Assembly: GCF_042468235.1 (NCBI RefSeq) | Contig: NZ_CP170386.1 | Location: forward strand, 620,001-684,000 | Length of the DNA stretch: 64,000 nt | Direction of reading: 5' to 3' | DNA from: Lonepinella sp042468235 | Lineage (GTDB): Bacteria > Pseudomonadota > Gammaproteobacteria > Enterobacterales > Pasteurellaceae | In this document: positions 34,600-44,574 of the stretch, piece after piece | How the letters are laid out: each line of letters opens with the position of its first letter | How positions within the stretch are numbered: position 1 is the stretch's first letter | Made by a program: the position numbers and the translations under genes | Notes under the pieces: generated by a model | Told to the model about the DNA's origin: nothing | The model's database searches: none | Seen by the model: only the letters and a program-made list of their open reading frames with translations

Positions 34600-35943
34600 A
34601 TGTCCAACCTTAACCTAAATTTCACTGATACTGACTTCCGCCCACTTGCCGCTCGTATGCGACCACGCACTTTAGATGAATATTGCGGACAATCACATTT
34701 GATCGAGCAAGGCAAGCCACTGCGTAAAGCCATTGAAGCGGGGCATGCTCATTCCATGATTTTATGGGGACCTCCAGGGACGGGTAAAACTACGTTAGCG
34801 GAAATTATTGCTCATCGTATTAATGCCGAAGTAGAACGCCTTTCAGCTGTTACCAGTGGTGTGAAAGAAATTCGAGAAGCTATTGAACGTGCTAAACAGA
34901 ATCAACTCAATGATCGCCGTACCATTTTATTTGTCGATGAGGTGCATCGCTTTAATAAAAGTCAGCAAGATGCTTTTCTGCCACATATTGAAAATGGCAC
35001 GATTATTTTTATCGGAGCAACTACTGAAAATCCGTCTTTTGAATTGAATAGTGCCTTGCTATCTCGTGCTAGAGTGTATATTTTAAAATCCCTAGATAAG
35101 CAAGATATTCAGCAGGTATTACAACAAGCCATTGATGATCCTGAACGAGGATTCGGTAAACTGCGGTTAAAAATCGAAGATAATTTATTGGCATTATTAG
35201 CGGAATATGTCAATGGTGATGCTCGTTTAGCGTTGAATTGTCTTGAATTAATGGTGGATATGGCAGATGAAGATCAGAAAAATGGCAAGATTTTACACCG
35301 CACTTTATTAACCGAAGTGCTAGGTGAACGGCAAGCTCGCTTTGATAAACAAGGGGATCGATTTTATGATTTGATTTCTGCTTTGCATAAATCAGTACGA
35401 GGCTCGGCTCCTGACGCCGCCTTATATTGGTATGCTCGGATTATTACTGCGGGTGGCGATCCCTTATATGTAGCTCGTCGCTTATTAGCCATTGCGTCAG
35501 AGGATATTGGCAATGCAGATCCAAGAGCTATGCAAGTGGCATTGGCTGCATGGGATTGTTTTACCAGAGTCGGTGCAGCAGAGGGAGAACGAGCTATTGC
35601 TCAAGCTATTGTGTATCTTGCGGTTGCTCCGAAAAGCAATGCAGTGTATTGTGCATTTAATCAAGCTAAAGAATTGGCAAAACAAGCTCCAGATTATGAT
35701 GTACCAATTCATTTACGCAATGCTCCAACGAATTTAATGAAAGAAATGGGGTTAGGTGCAGAATACCGTTATGCCCATGATGAACCAAATGCCTATGCCG
35801 CAGGTGAAAATTATTTTCCACAACAATTAAAAGATACCCAATTCTATTTTCCAACTAACCGTGGTATGGAAGTTAAAATAAAAGAAAAATTGGATTGGCT
35901 GACCCAACTCAATAAACAAAGCACAAAAGTGCGGTGGAAATAA
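34600..35943 (+). CDS. rarA: Replication-associated recombination ATPase RarA (MgsA)
   Basis: The 447-residue AAA+ clamp-loader-like ATPase has Walker A GPPGTGKT at 57-64, Walker B LFVDEVHRFN near residue 107, sensor motifs (GATTENPSFEL) and the C-terminal tetramerisation domain. It acts at stalled forks. The gene ends in an uptake sequence (encoding KVRWK) right before the stop. Confidence 0.96.
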   Translation: MSNLNLNFTDTDFRPLAARMRPRTLDEYCGQSHLIEQGKPLRKAIEAGHAHSMILWGPPGTGKTTLAEIIAHRINAEVERLSAVTSGVKEIREAIERAKQNQLNDRRTILFVDEVHRFNKSQQDAFLPHIENGTIIFIGATTENPSFELNSALLSRARVYILKSLDKQDIQQVLQQAIDDPERGFGKLRLKIEDNLLALLAEYVNGDARLALNCLELMVDMADEDQKNGKILHRTLLTEVLGERQARFDKQGDRFYDLISALHKSVRGSAPDAALYWYARIITAGGDPLYVARRLLAIASEDIGNADPRAMQVALAAWDCFTRVGAAEGERAIAQAIVYLAVAPKSNAVYCAFNQAKELAKQAPDYDVPIHLRNAPTNLMKEMGLGAEYRYAHDEPNAYAAGENYFPQQLKDTQFYFPTNRGMEVKIKEKLDWLTQLNKQSTKVRWK

Positions 35944-36010
35944 TGGAAATTCCAGCTAAATCGTTATAGAATAAAAACAATTTTTACGGTGTTAATAATA
36001 AGGAATAAAA

Positions 36011-37303
36011 ATGATCGATCCGAATTTACTACGCAATGACCTTGCTAAAACTGCTCAATTATTAAAATTAAAACGTAATTTTGATTTAGATGTAGAGAAA
36101 GTTAGCGAATTAGAAGAACAACGCAAAGCCTTACAAGTCAAAACTGAAACCTTACAAGCTGAACGTAATACTCGTTCGAAAGCTATTGGTGCTGCTAAAG
36201 CTCGTGGCGAAAATATTGAATCCTTACTACAAGATGTGGATAGTATGGGTATTGAGTTAGTGCAAGCGAAAGCATTGTTAGACGATGTATTAGCGGAATT
36301 AAATGAAATTGCTTTAACCATCCCAAATTTACCCGCAGATGAAGTACCATTGGGTAAAGATGACAGCGAAAATAAAGAAATCTCTCGCTGGGGGACACCG
36401 CGTCAATTTGACTTTGAAATTAAAGATCATGTGACTTTAGGTGAACAGCTTAATGGTGGTTTAGATTTTTCGGCTGGAGTAAAATTAAGTGGTGCAAGAT
36501 TTGCGGTAATGAAAGGACCAATTGCTAAAATGCACCGTGCGTTAGCTCAATTTATGTTAGATTTACACACCGAACAACATGGCTATACGGAGGCTTATGT
36601 GCCTTATTTAGTCAACCACGATACTTTGTATGGTACAGGGCAATTACCAAAATTTGGTGAAGATTTGTTCCATACCAAACCATTAGAGGGTGAAGTCCCT
36701 TACGCTTTAATTCCAACTGCAGAAGTGCCAGTCACTAACTTAGTACGTGATGAAATTCTTGACACTGAACAATTACCGTTAAAAATGACCGCACACACGC
36801 CTTGTTTCCGTTCCGAAGCGGGATCTTATGGTCGTGATACACGTGGTTTAATTCGTATGCACCAATTTGACAAAGTAGAATTAGTCCAAATTGTTGAGCC
36901 CGAAACCTCCATGCAAGCCTTAGAAGAATTAACAGGTCATGCGGAAAAAGTATTGCAATTATTGAATTTGCCATATCGTAAAGTGTTGCTTTGTACCGGT
37001 GATATGGGATTCGGTTCGTGCAAAACCTATGATTTGGAAGTATGGGTACCTGCTCAAAATACCTATCGTGAGATTTCATCTTGTTCTAATATGTGGGATT
37101 TCCAAGCTCGCCGTATGCAAGCCCGTTGCCGTGCGAAAAGCGATAAGAAAACTCGCTTAGTACATACTTTAAATGGCTCTGGTTTAGCCGTGGGTCGTAC
37201 CTTAGTTGCCGTATTAGAAAATTATCAAAATGCTGATGGTTCCATTACCGTGCCAGAAGTATTACGTCCTTATATGGGCGGATTGGAAGTAATTGGAAAA
37301 TAA
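36011..37303 (+). CDS. serS: Seryl-tRNA synthetase
   Basis: The 430-residue class II synthetase has an N-terminal coiled-coil arm (about residues 25-105) that reads the long variable arm of tRNA-Ser, then motif 2 (FRSEAGSYGRDTRGLIRMHQF) and motif 3 (GSGLAVGRTLVAVLE). AAGGAATAAAA precedes the ATG. Confidence 0.97.
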   Translation: MIDPNLLRNDLAKTAQLLKLKRNFDLDVEKVSELEEQRKALQVKTETLQAERNTRSKAIGAAKARGENIESLLQDVDSMGIELVQAKALLDDVLAELNEIALTIPNLPADEVPLGKDDSENKEISRWGTPRQFDFEIKDHVTLGEQLNGGLDFSAGVKLSGARFAVMKGPIAKMHRALAQFMLDLHTEQHGYTEAYVPYLVNHDTLYGTGQLPKFGEDLFHTKPLEGEVPYALIPTAEVPVTNLVRDEILDTEQLPLKMTAHTPCFRSEAGSYGRDTRGLIRMHQFDKVELVQIVEPETSMQALEELTGHAEKVLQLLNLPYRKVLLCTGDMGFGSCKTYDLEVWVPAQNTYREISSCSNMWDFQARRMQARCRAKSDKKTRLVHTLNGSGLAVGRTLVAVLENYQNADGSITVPEVLRPYMGGLEVIGK

Positions 37304-37321
37304 TCATTCCTTAAATCCAAA

Positions 37322-37348
37322 AAAGTGCGGTATTTTTCACCGCACTTT
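37322..37348 (+). terminator. Inverted uptake-sequence terminator after serS
   Basis: AAAGTGCGGT (37322-37331) and ACCGCACTTT (37339-37348) form a perfect 10-bp stem; the following CCTTATTTTAT is only moderately T-rich. Confidence 0.7.
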
Positions 37349-37375
37349 CCTTATTTTATAAAGAGAGAATAAAAA

Positions 37376-39046
37376 ATGTCATCACAATTCGTTTTCACTA
37401 TGCACCGAGTAGGCAAGGTTGTTCCGCCGAAACGTCATATTTTGAAAGATATTTCCTTGAGCTTTTTCCCTGGGGCGAAAATCGGGGTTCTTGGTTTAAA
37501 CGGTGCAGGTAAATCCACCTTATTACGCATTATGGCTGGCGTAGATAAAGAATTTGAGGGGGAAGCTCGTCCACAACCGGGGATTAAAATCGGTTATCTT
37601 CCGCAAGAACCAAAATTAGATCCGCAACAAACTGTGCGTGAAGCCATTGAAGAAGCGGTTTCAGAAGTGAAAAATGCGTTAACTCGTTTAGATGAAGTGT
37701 ATGCTTTATATGCCGATCCTGATGCGGATTTTGACAAACTTGCTGCGGAACAAGCTAATTTAGAGGCCATTATTCAAGCACATGATGGACATAATTTAGA
37801 TAACCAGTTAGAGCGTGCCGCCGATGCTTTACGTTTACCAGAATGGGACGCTAAGATTGAACATCTTTCAGGGGGCGAACGCCGTCGTGTGGCATTGTGT
37901 CGTTTATTGCTGGAAAAACCCGATATGTTGTTATTAGACGAACCAACCAACCACTTGGATGCAGAATCTGTGGCGTGGTTAGAACGTTTCTTACATGATT
38001 ACGAGGGAACGGTGGTAGCCATTACCCATGACCGTTATTTCTTAGATAACGTAGCGGGTTGGATCTTAGAGCTTGATCGTGGTGAGGGTATTCCATGGGA
38101 GGGTAATTATTCTTCTTGGTTAGAACAAAAAGAAAAACGTTTAGCACAAGAGCAAGCCACGGAGTCCGCTCGTCAAAAATCTATTGAAAAAGAATTAGAA
38201 TGGGTTCGCCAAAATCCAAAAGGTCGTCAAGCGAAAAGTAAAGCACGTATGGCACGTTTTGAAGAATTAAATTCAGGCGAATATCAAAAACGTAATGAAA
38301 CCAACGAACTCTTTATTCCACCTGGTCCACGTTTAGGGGATAAAGTGATCGAAGTTGAACATTTAACCAAATCTTACGGCGACCGCACTTTGATTGATGA
38401 TTTATCGTTCAGCATTCCGAAAGGGGCGATCGTGGGGATTATCGGAGCAAATGGGGCAGGAAAATCAACCTTATTCCGTATGTTGTCAGGCAAAGAACAG
38501 CCAGATAGCGGTTCCATTACCTTAGGGGAAACTGTGACCCTAGCGTCTGTGGATCAATTCCGTGATGCGATGGACGACAAAAAAACCGTGTGGGAAGAAG
38601 TGTCTAACGGACAGGATATTTTAACTATCGGTAACTTCGAAATTCCAAGCCGTGCTTATGTGGGGCGTTTTAACTTTAAAGGTGTCGATCAGCAAAAACG
38701 AGTCGGCGAATTGTCGGGCGGTGAGCGTGGTCGTTTGCATTTAGCTAAACTGCTACAACGTGGTGGCAATGTATTGTTATTGGACGAACCGACCAATGAC
38801 TTAGACGTAGAAACCTTACGTGCGTTGGAAAATGCCATTCTTGAATTCCCCGGCTGTGCCATGGTGATTTCCCACGACCGCTGGTTCTTAGACCGTATCG
38901 CCACCCATATTTTGGATTACGGCGATGAGGGTAAAGTGACGTTCTATGAGGGTAACTTTACCGACTACGAAGAATGGAAAAAGAAAACTTTAGGTGAGGC
39001 AGCAACCCAACCACATCGGATTAAGTATAAACGCATGACGAAGTAG
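37376..39046 (+). CDS. ettA: ABC-F protein EttA, energy-dependent translational throttle
   Basis: The 556-residue protein has two ABC cassettes and no membrane domain: Walker A GLNGAGKST near residue 40 with signature LSGGERRRVAL, the arm insertion, the linker (P-site tRNA interaction motif) rich in Lys/Arg (RQNPKGRQAKSKARMAR), then Walker A GANGAGKST near residue 360 with signature LSGGERGRLHL. EttA binds the ribosomal E site and gates the first elongation steps according to ATP level. Length and C-terminus (HRIKYKRMTK) are typical. Confidence 0.96.
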   Translation: MSSQFVFTMHRVGKVVPPKRHILKDISLSFFPGAKIGVLGLNGAGKSTLLRIMAGVDKEFEGEARPQPGIKIGYLPQEPKLDPQQTVREAIEEAVSEVKNALTRLDEVYALYADPDADFDKLAAEQANLEAIIQAHDGHNLDNQLERAADALRLPEWDAKIEHLSGGERRRVALCRLLLEKPDMLLLDEPTNHLDAESVAWLERFLHDYEGTVVAITHDRYFLDNVAGWILELDRGEGIPWEGNYSSWLEQKEKRLAQEQATESARQKSIEKELEWVRQNPKGRQAKSKARMARFEELNSGEYQKRNETNELFIPPGPRLGDKVIEVEHLTKSYGDRTLIDDLSFSIPKGAIVGIIGANGAGKSTLFRMLSGKEQPDSGSITLGETVTLASVDQFRDAMDDKKTVWEEVSNGQDILTIGNFEIPSRAYVGRFNFKGVDQQKRVGELSGGERGRLHLAKLLQRGGNVLLLDEPTNDLDVETLRALENAILEFPGCAMVISHDRWFLDRIATHILDYGDEGKVTFYEGNFTDYEEWKKKTLGEAATQPHRIKYKRMTK

Positions 39047-39061
39047 TTAAAAATTTATTAG

Positions 39062-39118
39062 AAAAATACCGCACTTTAATTTAAAGTTAATCAAGTGCGG
39101 TATTTTTTTATAAAAATA
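39062..39118 (+). terminator. Inverted uptake-sequence terminator after ettA
   Basis: AAAAATACCGCACTT (39062-39076) pairs with AAGTGCGGTATTTTT (39093-39107), loop 16 bases, with a T-run at the end. Confidence 0.88.
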
Positions 39119-39205
39119 TGAAATATTTTGTAAGGATTTCGTTTTGACTACGACTAATCTATTATGAAAGACATGCTTTCATAATGAAATTAATAAGGAG
39201 AGAAA

Positions 39206-40288
39206 ATGAAATACCACAACTTAGCACTATTATTTATTTCAGCAATGGCATTTAGCCAAATGAGTGTCGCAGATACAATGAGTAAACCTGTTACGGAGAT
39301 GAAGAATATGGAAAAACAAATGCAACAACAAACTCAAGAACAAGATATTCGTGAAATTTATCTGGCTGGTGGTTGTTTCTGGGGCATTGAAGCCTATATG
39401 GAAAGAATATACGGAGTAAAAGATGCAACATCGGGTTATGCTAATGGTAAAACCGAAAAAACGAATTATCATCTGATCGGCAATACAGATCATGCGGAAA
39501 CCGTTCATGTAACCTATGATGCGAATAAGGTGTCGTTAGATAAATTATTGAAATACTATTTCCAAGTAATTGATCCAACTAGCGTGAATAAGCAAGGTAA
39601 TGACCGTGGTCGTCAATATCGTACGGGTATTTATTATCAAAATGAACAGGATAAAGAAATTGTTTTAAAAGCCATTCAGGCACAACAAGCGAAATATAAA
39701 GATAAGATTCAAGTGGAAGTAGAACCTTTGAAACATTATGTGTTAGCGGAAGAATATCATCAGGATTATTTGAAGAAAAATCCTAATGGTTATTGTCATA
39801 TTGATTTAGAGCAAGCCAACCATATTATTATTGATCCAAAAGATTATCCAAAACCAAGTGATGCAGAATTAAAAGCGAAATTAACCCCGTTACAATATTC
39901 CGTTACACAAGGTAAAAACACGGAACGTTCATTTAGTAATGAATACTGGGATAATTTTGAAGCAGGGATTTATGTGGATATTACCACAGGTGAGCCTCTA
40001 TTTTCTTCTGCGGATAAATTTGAATCTGGCTGTGGTTGGCCTAGCTTTACCAAACCGATTGACAAGGATGTGGTTACTTATGCCGATGACCGAAGCTTTA
40101 ATATGCTGAGAACCGAAGTGATTAGCCGTAGTGGTAAAGCACATTTGGGACATGTGTTTGATGATGGTCCAAAAGATAAAGGTGGATTACGCTATTGTAT
40201 TAACAGTGCAGCGATTAAATTTATTCCATTAAATAAAATGGAAGAAGAACATTATGGTTATTTAATCAATTTAGTTAAAGGGAATTAA
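39206..40288 (+). CDS. msrAB: Periplasmic bifunctional methionine sulfoxide reductase MsrA-MsrB
   Basis: The 360-residue fusion has a signal peptide (cleavage near residue 22, SVA-DT). The MsrA domain has GGCFWG with catalytic Cys57 and possible resolving Cys197. The MsrB domain (from about 225) has SGCGWPSF (Cys276) and catalytic Cys331 in RYCINSAA. The zinc-binding CxxC pairs of many MsrB enzymes are not evident. It repairs both S and R methionine sulfoxides in exported proteins. The ccdA and thioredoxin genes directly downstream would supply electrons. The MsrAB fusion occurs in Haemophilus and Neisseria (PilB). Confidence 0.94.
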   Translation: MKYHNLALLFISAMAFSQMSVADTMSKPVTEMKNMEKQMQQQTQEQDIREIYLAGGCFWGIEAYMERIYGVKDATSGYANGKTEKTNYHLIGNTDHAETVHVTYDANKVSLDKLLKYYFQVIDPTSVNKQGNDRGRQYRTGIYYQNEQDKEIVLKAIQAQQAKYKDKIQVEVEPLKHYVLAEEYHQDYLKKNPNGYCHIDLEQANHIIIDPKDYPKPSDAELKAKLTPLQYSVTQGKNTERSFSNEYWDNFEAGIYVDITTGEPLFSSADKFESGCGWPSFTKPIDKDVVTYADDRSFNMLRTEVISRSGKAHLGHVFDDGPKDKGGLRYCINSAAIKFIPLNKMEEEHYGYLINLVKGN

Positions 40289-40289
40289 G

Positions 40290-40940
40290 ATGTTTGACCA
40301 AAATTTATTAATTAGTAGTGTTTTTTTGGCGGGTCTGCTTTCTTTTTTATCGCCTTGTATTTTTCCAATTGTACCGATTTATTTTGGTATCTTGAGTAAA
40401 GGTGGTAGAAAGATCTTAAATACCTTTTTGTTTGTGTTAGGTTTATCTATCACCTTTGTTGGACTAGGTTTTGGGTTTGGTTTTTTAGGTGATGTGTTAT
40501 TCAACGATAAAACAAGAATTATCGCAGGGATTATTGTGGTGATTCTTGGCATACATCAGCTAGGTATTTTTAAGATTAAATTCTTAGAACAAACCAAATT
40601 GGTGGAAATTAAAACCAGCGGTAAAAGTTCATCTATTGAAGCCTTTGTTTTAGGATTAACCTTTAGCCTTGGTTGGACACCTTGTATCGGACCAGTGTTA
40701 GCCTCTATTTTGGCGTTATCCAGTAATGATGGTTCAGCGTTATATGGTGCAGCGATGATGTTTGTTTATGTGTTAGGTTTAGCCACACCGTTTATTGTAT
40801 TTTCTTTCTTCTCTGATACTTTATTGAAAAAGGCAAAATCTATGAATAAACATTTAAACAAATTTAAAATGGTCGGTGGTATATTAATTATCTTAATGGG
40901 TATTCTATTAATTACCAATAATTTACATATTTTTATGTAG
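40290..40940 (+). CDS. ccdA: CcdA-type thiol-disulfide transmembrane electron carrier
   Basis: A 216-residue membrane protein with six helices and the paired cysteines of CcdA/DsbD-beta proteins: LSPCIFPIVPIYF in the first helix and LGWTPCIGPVL in the fourth. It moves reducing power from cytoplasmic thioredoxin to the periplasm. It starts one base after the msrAB stop and precedes a periplasmic thioredoxin, which points to methionine sulfoxide repair rather than cytochrome c maturation. Confidence 0.9.
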   Translation: MFDQNLLISSVFLAGLLSFLSPCIFPIVPIYFGILSKGGRKILNTFLFVLGLSITFVGLGFGFGFLGDVLFNDKTRIIAGIIVVILGIHQLGIFKIKFLEQTKLVEIKTSGKSSSIEAFVLGLTFSLGWTPCIGPVLASILALSSNDGSALYGAAMMFVYVLGLATPFIVFSFFSDTLLKKAKSMNKHLNKFKMVGGILIILMGILLITNNLHIFM

Positions 40941-40972
40941 TGGCAAAATTTAATATAAGGAGATTTTAAACA

Positions 40973-41446
40973 ATGAAAAAATTATTAGCGTTAGTGTTTA
41001 TGTTATTTAGTGTTAATTCATTTGCAGCGGGAGAAACGACATTGAAAGATATTCAATTTAAAGATCTGAACAACAATACGGTGACACTTGAGCAATATCA
41101 AGGCAAAAAGCTGTATGTCAAAATGTGGGCATCTTGGTGTCCGATTTGTCTAGCAGGTTTGGCTGAAATTGATGAGTTAAGTGCGGATCAAAATAAAGAT
41201 TTTAATGTTGTCACCATTGTTTCACCAGAACACAAAGGTGAAAAATCCATAGGTGATTTTATTGAATGGTACAAGGGACTAGAATATAAAAATATTGTGG
41301 TGTTACTTGATGAAAGTGGTGAAGTGCTTAAACGCACCAAAGTTCGCGGCTATCCGTCAAGTTTAATTGTGGATCAAGAATTAAATTTACAAAAAGTAAT
41401 TCCAGGGCATTTAGGAACGGCACAAATTAAACAAGCGTTTAATTAG
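40973..41446 (+). CDS. TlpA/ResA-like periplasmic thioredoxin
   Basis: A 157-residue thioredoxin-fold protein with signal peptide (cleavage after NSFA, about residue 19) and active site WCPIC (Cys56, Cys59). A cis-Pro lies in VRGYPSSLIVD. It probably accepts electrons from the CcdA protein and reduces MsrAB. It completes a three-gene unit ended by a strong terminator. Confidence 0.9.
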   Translation: MKKLLALVFMLFSVNSFAAGETTLKDIQFKDLNNNTVTLEQYQGKKLYVKMWASWCPICLAGLAEIDELSADQNKDFNVVTIVSPEHKGEKSIGDFIEWYKGLEYKNIVVLLDESGEVLKRTKVRGYPSSLIVDQELNLQKVIPGHLGTAQIKQAFN

Positions 41447-41466
41447 TCATATTACCAAGGATGGTC

Positions 41467-41498
41467 AAGGGTTAACGGTTAGAGTTAACCCTTTTTAT
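41467..41498 (+). terminator. Terminator of the msrAB-ccdA-thioredoxin unit
   Basis: AAGGGTTAAC (41467-41476) pairs with GTTAACCCTT (41484-41493), then TTTATTTTT. Confidence 0.88.
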
Positions 41499-41782
41499 TT
41501 TTAACTAAAAGTCATCGGCTATGAAAGTAGATTTTTTATGATAACCGTAGTAAAGTGTAGCCAATAATTTACTTATTTCGTGATATTTTGGAAAAATAAT
41601 GTTAAAATTTAGTAAAATATCACTATGCTTTATTAAAAAAATCTAATAAAATTTATAAAATTTTTTTAAATGAATGCGCTGTGACTCATCAGCAAATCAA
41701 CTATGTTAAGATTTAGCTATCAACTCGCCGTTTAGTAATGGACTAAACATAATTTTATTAACATCAAAATAAGGAAAAGACT
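41499..41782 (+). promoter_or_regulatory. Upstream region of aceE with candidate ArcA boxes
   Basis: This AT-rich region has no gene and no pdhR. GTTAA-N6-GTAAA at 41601-41616 and GTTAA-N6-GCTAT near 41705-41720 resemble the ArcA direct repeat GTTAA-N6-GTTAA; ArcA represses aceEF in enterics. I saw no PdhR box. The matches are short in very AT-rich DNA. Confidence 0.3.
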
Positions 41783-44440
41783 ATGTCAGAAATTGCAAAG
41801 AATGACGTAGATCCAATCGAAACACAAGATTGGCTATTGGCTATTGATTCACTTATCCGTGAAGAGGGGACAGAACGTGCCCAGTTTATTGTTGAACAAA
41901 TAATGAAACACGCACGCAGTCAAGCAGTACCTTTATCTGCCGGTGTAACAACAGCTTACGTAAATACCATTCCAGTATCTGAACAACCTCCTTATCCAGG
42001 TAATAAAGACATTGAACGCCGTGTTCGTTCTGCCGTACGATGGAATGCTATTGCAATGGTATTGCGTAGCCAGAAAAAAGATTTGGATTTAGGTGGCCAT
42101 ATTTCTACATTCCAATCGGCTGCATCAATGTATGAAGTTTGTTATAACCATTTTTTTAAAGCTGCCACAGACAAAGATGGTGGTGACTTAATTTTCTCTC
42201 AAGGTCATGCTGCACCGGGGATTTATGCTCGAGCCTTTGTTGAAGGTCGTTTAACAGAAGAACAATTAGATAATTTCCGCCAAGAAGCCTTTGTAGATGG
42301 TCTTTCATCTTATCCTCATCCTAAATTAATGCCTGATTTTTGGCAATTCTCTACTGTTTCAATGGGGTTAGGTCCGGTCAATGCTATCTATAGTGCACGT
42401 TTCTTAAAATATCTACATAATCGTAATCTAAAAGATACGTCTAACCAAAAAGTCTATGCGTTTTTAGGCGATGGTGAAATGGATGAAATTGAGTCTAAAG
42501 GGGCAATCACCGTTGCGGCTCGTGAAAAATTGGATAACTTAATTTTTGTGATTAGCTGTAACTTACAACGTTTAGACGGTCCAGTAAATGGTAATGGTAA
42601 AATTGTACAGGAATTAGAAGGCTTGTTCAGTGGTGCCGGTTGGGAAGTGATCAAAGTGTTATGGGGCAGTAGCTGGGATAAATTATTCGCTAAAGATACT
42701 TCCGGTAAATTAGCACAATTAATGATGGAAGTAGTTGATGGTGACTATTTAACATTCAAATCAAAAAATGGTGCTTATGTTCGTGAACACTTCTTTGGTC
42801 GTTATCCTGAAACTGCTGCATTAGTAGCTGACTGGACAGATGATGAAATTTGGGCATTACGTCGTGGTGGTCATGATAGTGAAAAAATGTACGCAGCCTT
42901 TGCAAAAGCACAAAAATCAGATAAACCAGTGGTGATTTTATCTCACATGGTAAAAGGCTATAAAATTCCAGAAGCGGAAAGTAAAAATACCGCTCACCAA
43001 TCTAAAAAAATGTCATTAGATAGCCTTAAAGGTTTCCGTGATCACTTCCATTTACCATTAACTGATGAGCAAGTTGAAAAATTAGAATATATTAAATTTG
43101 CCGAAGGTTCTGAAGAATATAACTATCTTCATCATCATCGTAAAGCCTTAAATGGTTACGTACCAGCTCGTCGTCAAAAATTTGATGTCGAATATAAAGT
43201 ACCTGCGTTATCTGAATTCCAAGCATTGTTAGAAGAACAACCACGTGGTATTTCTACGACTATGGCATTTAGCCGTGTGTTAAACACATTATTGAAAGAC
43301 AAAAATATCGGTCAAACTATTGTACCGATTATTGCAGATGAAGCACGTACTTTTGGTATGGAAGGTTTATTCCGTCAAATTGGTATTTACAGTCCAGCAG
43401 GTCAAAATTATGTGCCATCAGACCGTGAATTAGTGGCTTACTATCGTGAAGCAACAGACGGTCAAGTATTGCAAGAAGGGATTAATGAATTAGGGGCAAC
43501 AGCCTCTTGGATTGCGGCAGCAACTTCTTATTCTGTGAATAACCGTCCAATGATTCCATTCTTCGTGTATTACTCCATGTTTGGTTTCCAACGTGTGGGC
43601 GATATGATGTGGTTAGCGGGTGACCAATTAGCACGTGGTTTTATGATCGGTGGTACATCAGGTCGTACAACCTTAAACGGTGAAGGCTTACAACATGAAG
43701 ATGGTCATAGTCATATTCAAGCTGGCGTAATTCCAAACTGTGTGACTTATGATCCATCATTTGCCTTTGAAGTCGCCGTGATTATCCAAGACGGTATTAA
43801 CCGTATGTATGGTGAAAAACAAGAAAACGTGTTCTATTACATCACCACCTTAAATGAAGTAACTGAGCAACCAGCCATGCCAGCCGGTGCAGAAGAAGGT
43901 ATTCGTAAAGGCTTGTATAAATTTGAAACCGTTCAAGGTAAAGGCAAAGGTCACGTTCAATTATTAAGTTCAGGTGCAATTATGCGTCATGTTCGTACTG
44001 CGGCTCAAATCTTAGCCAATGACTACGGCGTGACAGCGGATGTCTTCAGTGCACCATCATTTAATGAATTAGGTCGTGAAGGGGCAGATGCAGTACGTTG
44101 GAATTTGTTACACCCAACCGAAACCCCACGAGTTCCTTATGTTGCTCAAGTATTAGCGGATTTACCAACAGTGGCATCTACTGACTATATGAAACTTTAC
44201 GCTGAGCAAATTCGTGCTTATGTACCAAGCAAACACTATCACGTGTTAGGTACAGACGGTTTTGGTCGTTCAGATGGCCGTGAAAACTTACGTGAACACT
44301 TTGAAGTGAATGAGTATTATGTGGTCGTTGCTGCATTAGCTCAATTAGCTAAAGAAGGTACGATTGATGCCAAAGTGGTTGAACAAGCCATTGAAAAGTA
44401 CGGTTTAAAAACTGAACGAGTCAATCCGTTATACGCTTAG
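41783..44440 (+). CDS. aceE: Pyruvate dehydrogenase E1 component (homodimeric)
   Basis: The 885-residue TPP enzyme decarboxylates pyruvate and reductively acetylates the lipoyl domains of AceF. The TPP-binding motif GDGEMDEIESKGAI lies near residue 231, and the conserved loops HGHSHIQAGV-type (QHEDGHSHIQ) and GTDGFGRSDGRENLR are present. Length matches E. coli AceE (887). AAGGAAAAGACT precedes the ATG. First gene of aceE-aceF-lpdA. Confidence 0.97.
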   Translation: MSEIAKNDVDPIETQDWLLAIDSLIREEGTERAQFIVEQIMKHARSQAVPLSAGVTTAYVNTIPVSEQPPYPGNKDIERRVRSAVRWNAIAMVLRSQKKDLDLGGHISTFQSAASMYEVCYNHFFKAATDKDGGDLIFSQGHAAPGIYARAFVEGRLTEEQLDNFRQEAFVDGLSSYPHPKLMPDFWQFSTVSMGLGPVNAIYSARFLKYLHNRNLKDTSNQKVYAFLGDGEMDEIESKGAITVAAREKLDNLIFVISCNLQRLDGPVNGNGKIVQELEGLFSGAGWEVIKVLWGSSWDKLFAKDTSGKLAQLMMEVVDGDYLTFKSKNGAYVREHFFGRYPETAALVADWTDDEIWALRRGGHDSEKMYAAFAKAQKSDKPVVILSHMVKGYKIPEAESKNTAHQSKKMSLDSLKGFRDHFHLPLTDEQVEKLEYIKFAEGSEEYNYLHHHRKALNGYVPARRQKFDVEYKVPALSEFQALLEEQPRGISTTMAFSRVLNTLLKDKNIGQTIVPIIADEARTFGMEGLFRQIGIYSPAGQNYVPSDRELVAYYREATDGQVLQEGINELGATASWIAAATSYSVNNRPMIPFFVYYSMFGFQRVGDMMWLAGDQLARGFMIGGTSGRTTLNGEGLQHEDGHSHIQAGVIPNCVTYDPSFAFEVAVIIQDGINRMYGEKQENVFYYITTLNEVTEQPAMPAGAEEGIRKGLYKFETVQGKGKGHVQLLSSGAIMRHVRTAAQILANDYGVTADVFSAPSFNELGREGADAVRWNLLHPTETPRVPYVAQVLADLPTVASTDYMKLYAEQIRAYVPSKHYHVLGTDGFGRSDGRENLREHFEVNEYYVVVAALAQLAKEGTIDAKVVEQAIEKYGLKTERVNPLYA

Positions 44441-44455
44441 TAAAATCATTTAAAT

Positions 44456-44486
44456 TAACGTTGGAGAAAATCTTTTCTCCGCGTTA
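44456..44486 (+). other. Intercistronic hairpin between aceE and aceF
   Basis: TAACG..GGAGAAAA pairs with TTTTCTCC..CGTTA with a tiny loop. No T-run follows. It may protect the aceE mRNA end or tune aceF levels. An uptake sequence follows at about 44511-44519. Confidence 0.55.
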
Positions 44487-44574
44487 TATGATTAATTACA
44501 ATGGTTTTAAAGTGCGGTGAAAATATCGTAATTTTTTGAAATTTTAACCGCAAGCACAGAAAAGGAAGATAAAA

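Noticed and set aside
41783..41840. PdhR operator and pdhR gene ahead of aceE
   Set aside because: No GntR-type gene and no AATTGGT-type box is present; upstream is the thioredoxin gene and an AT-rich gap.
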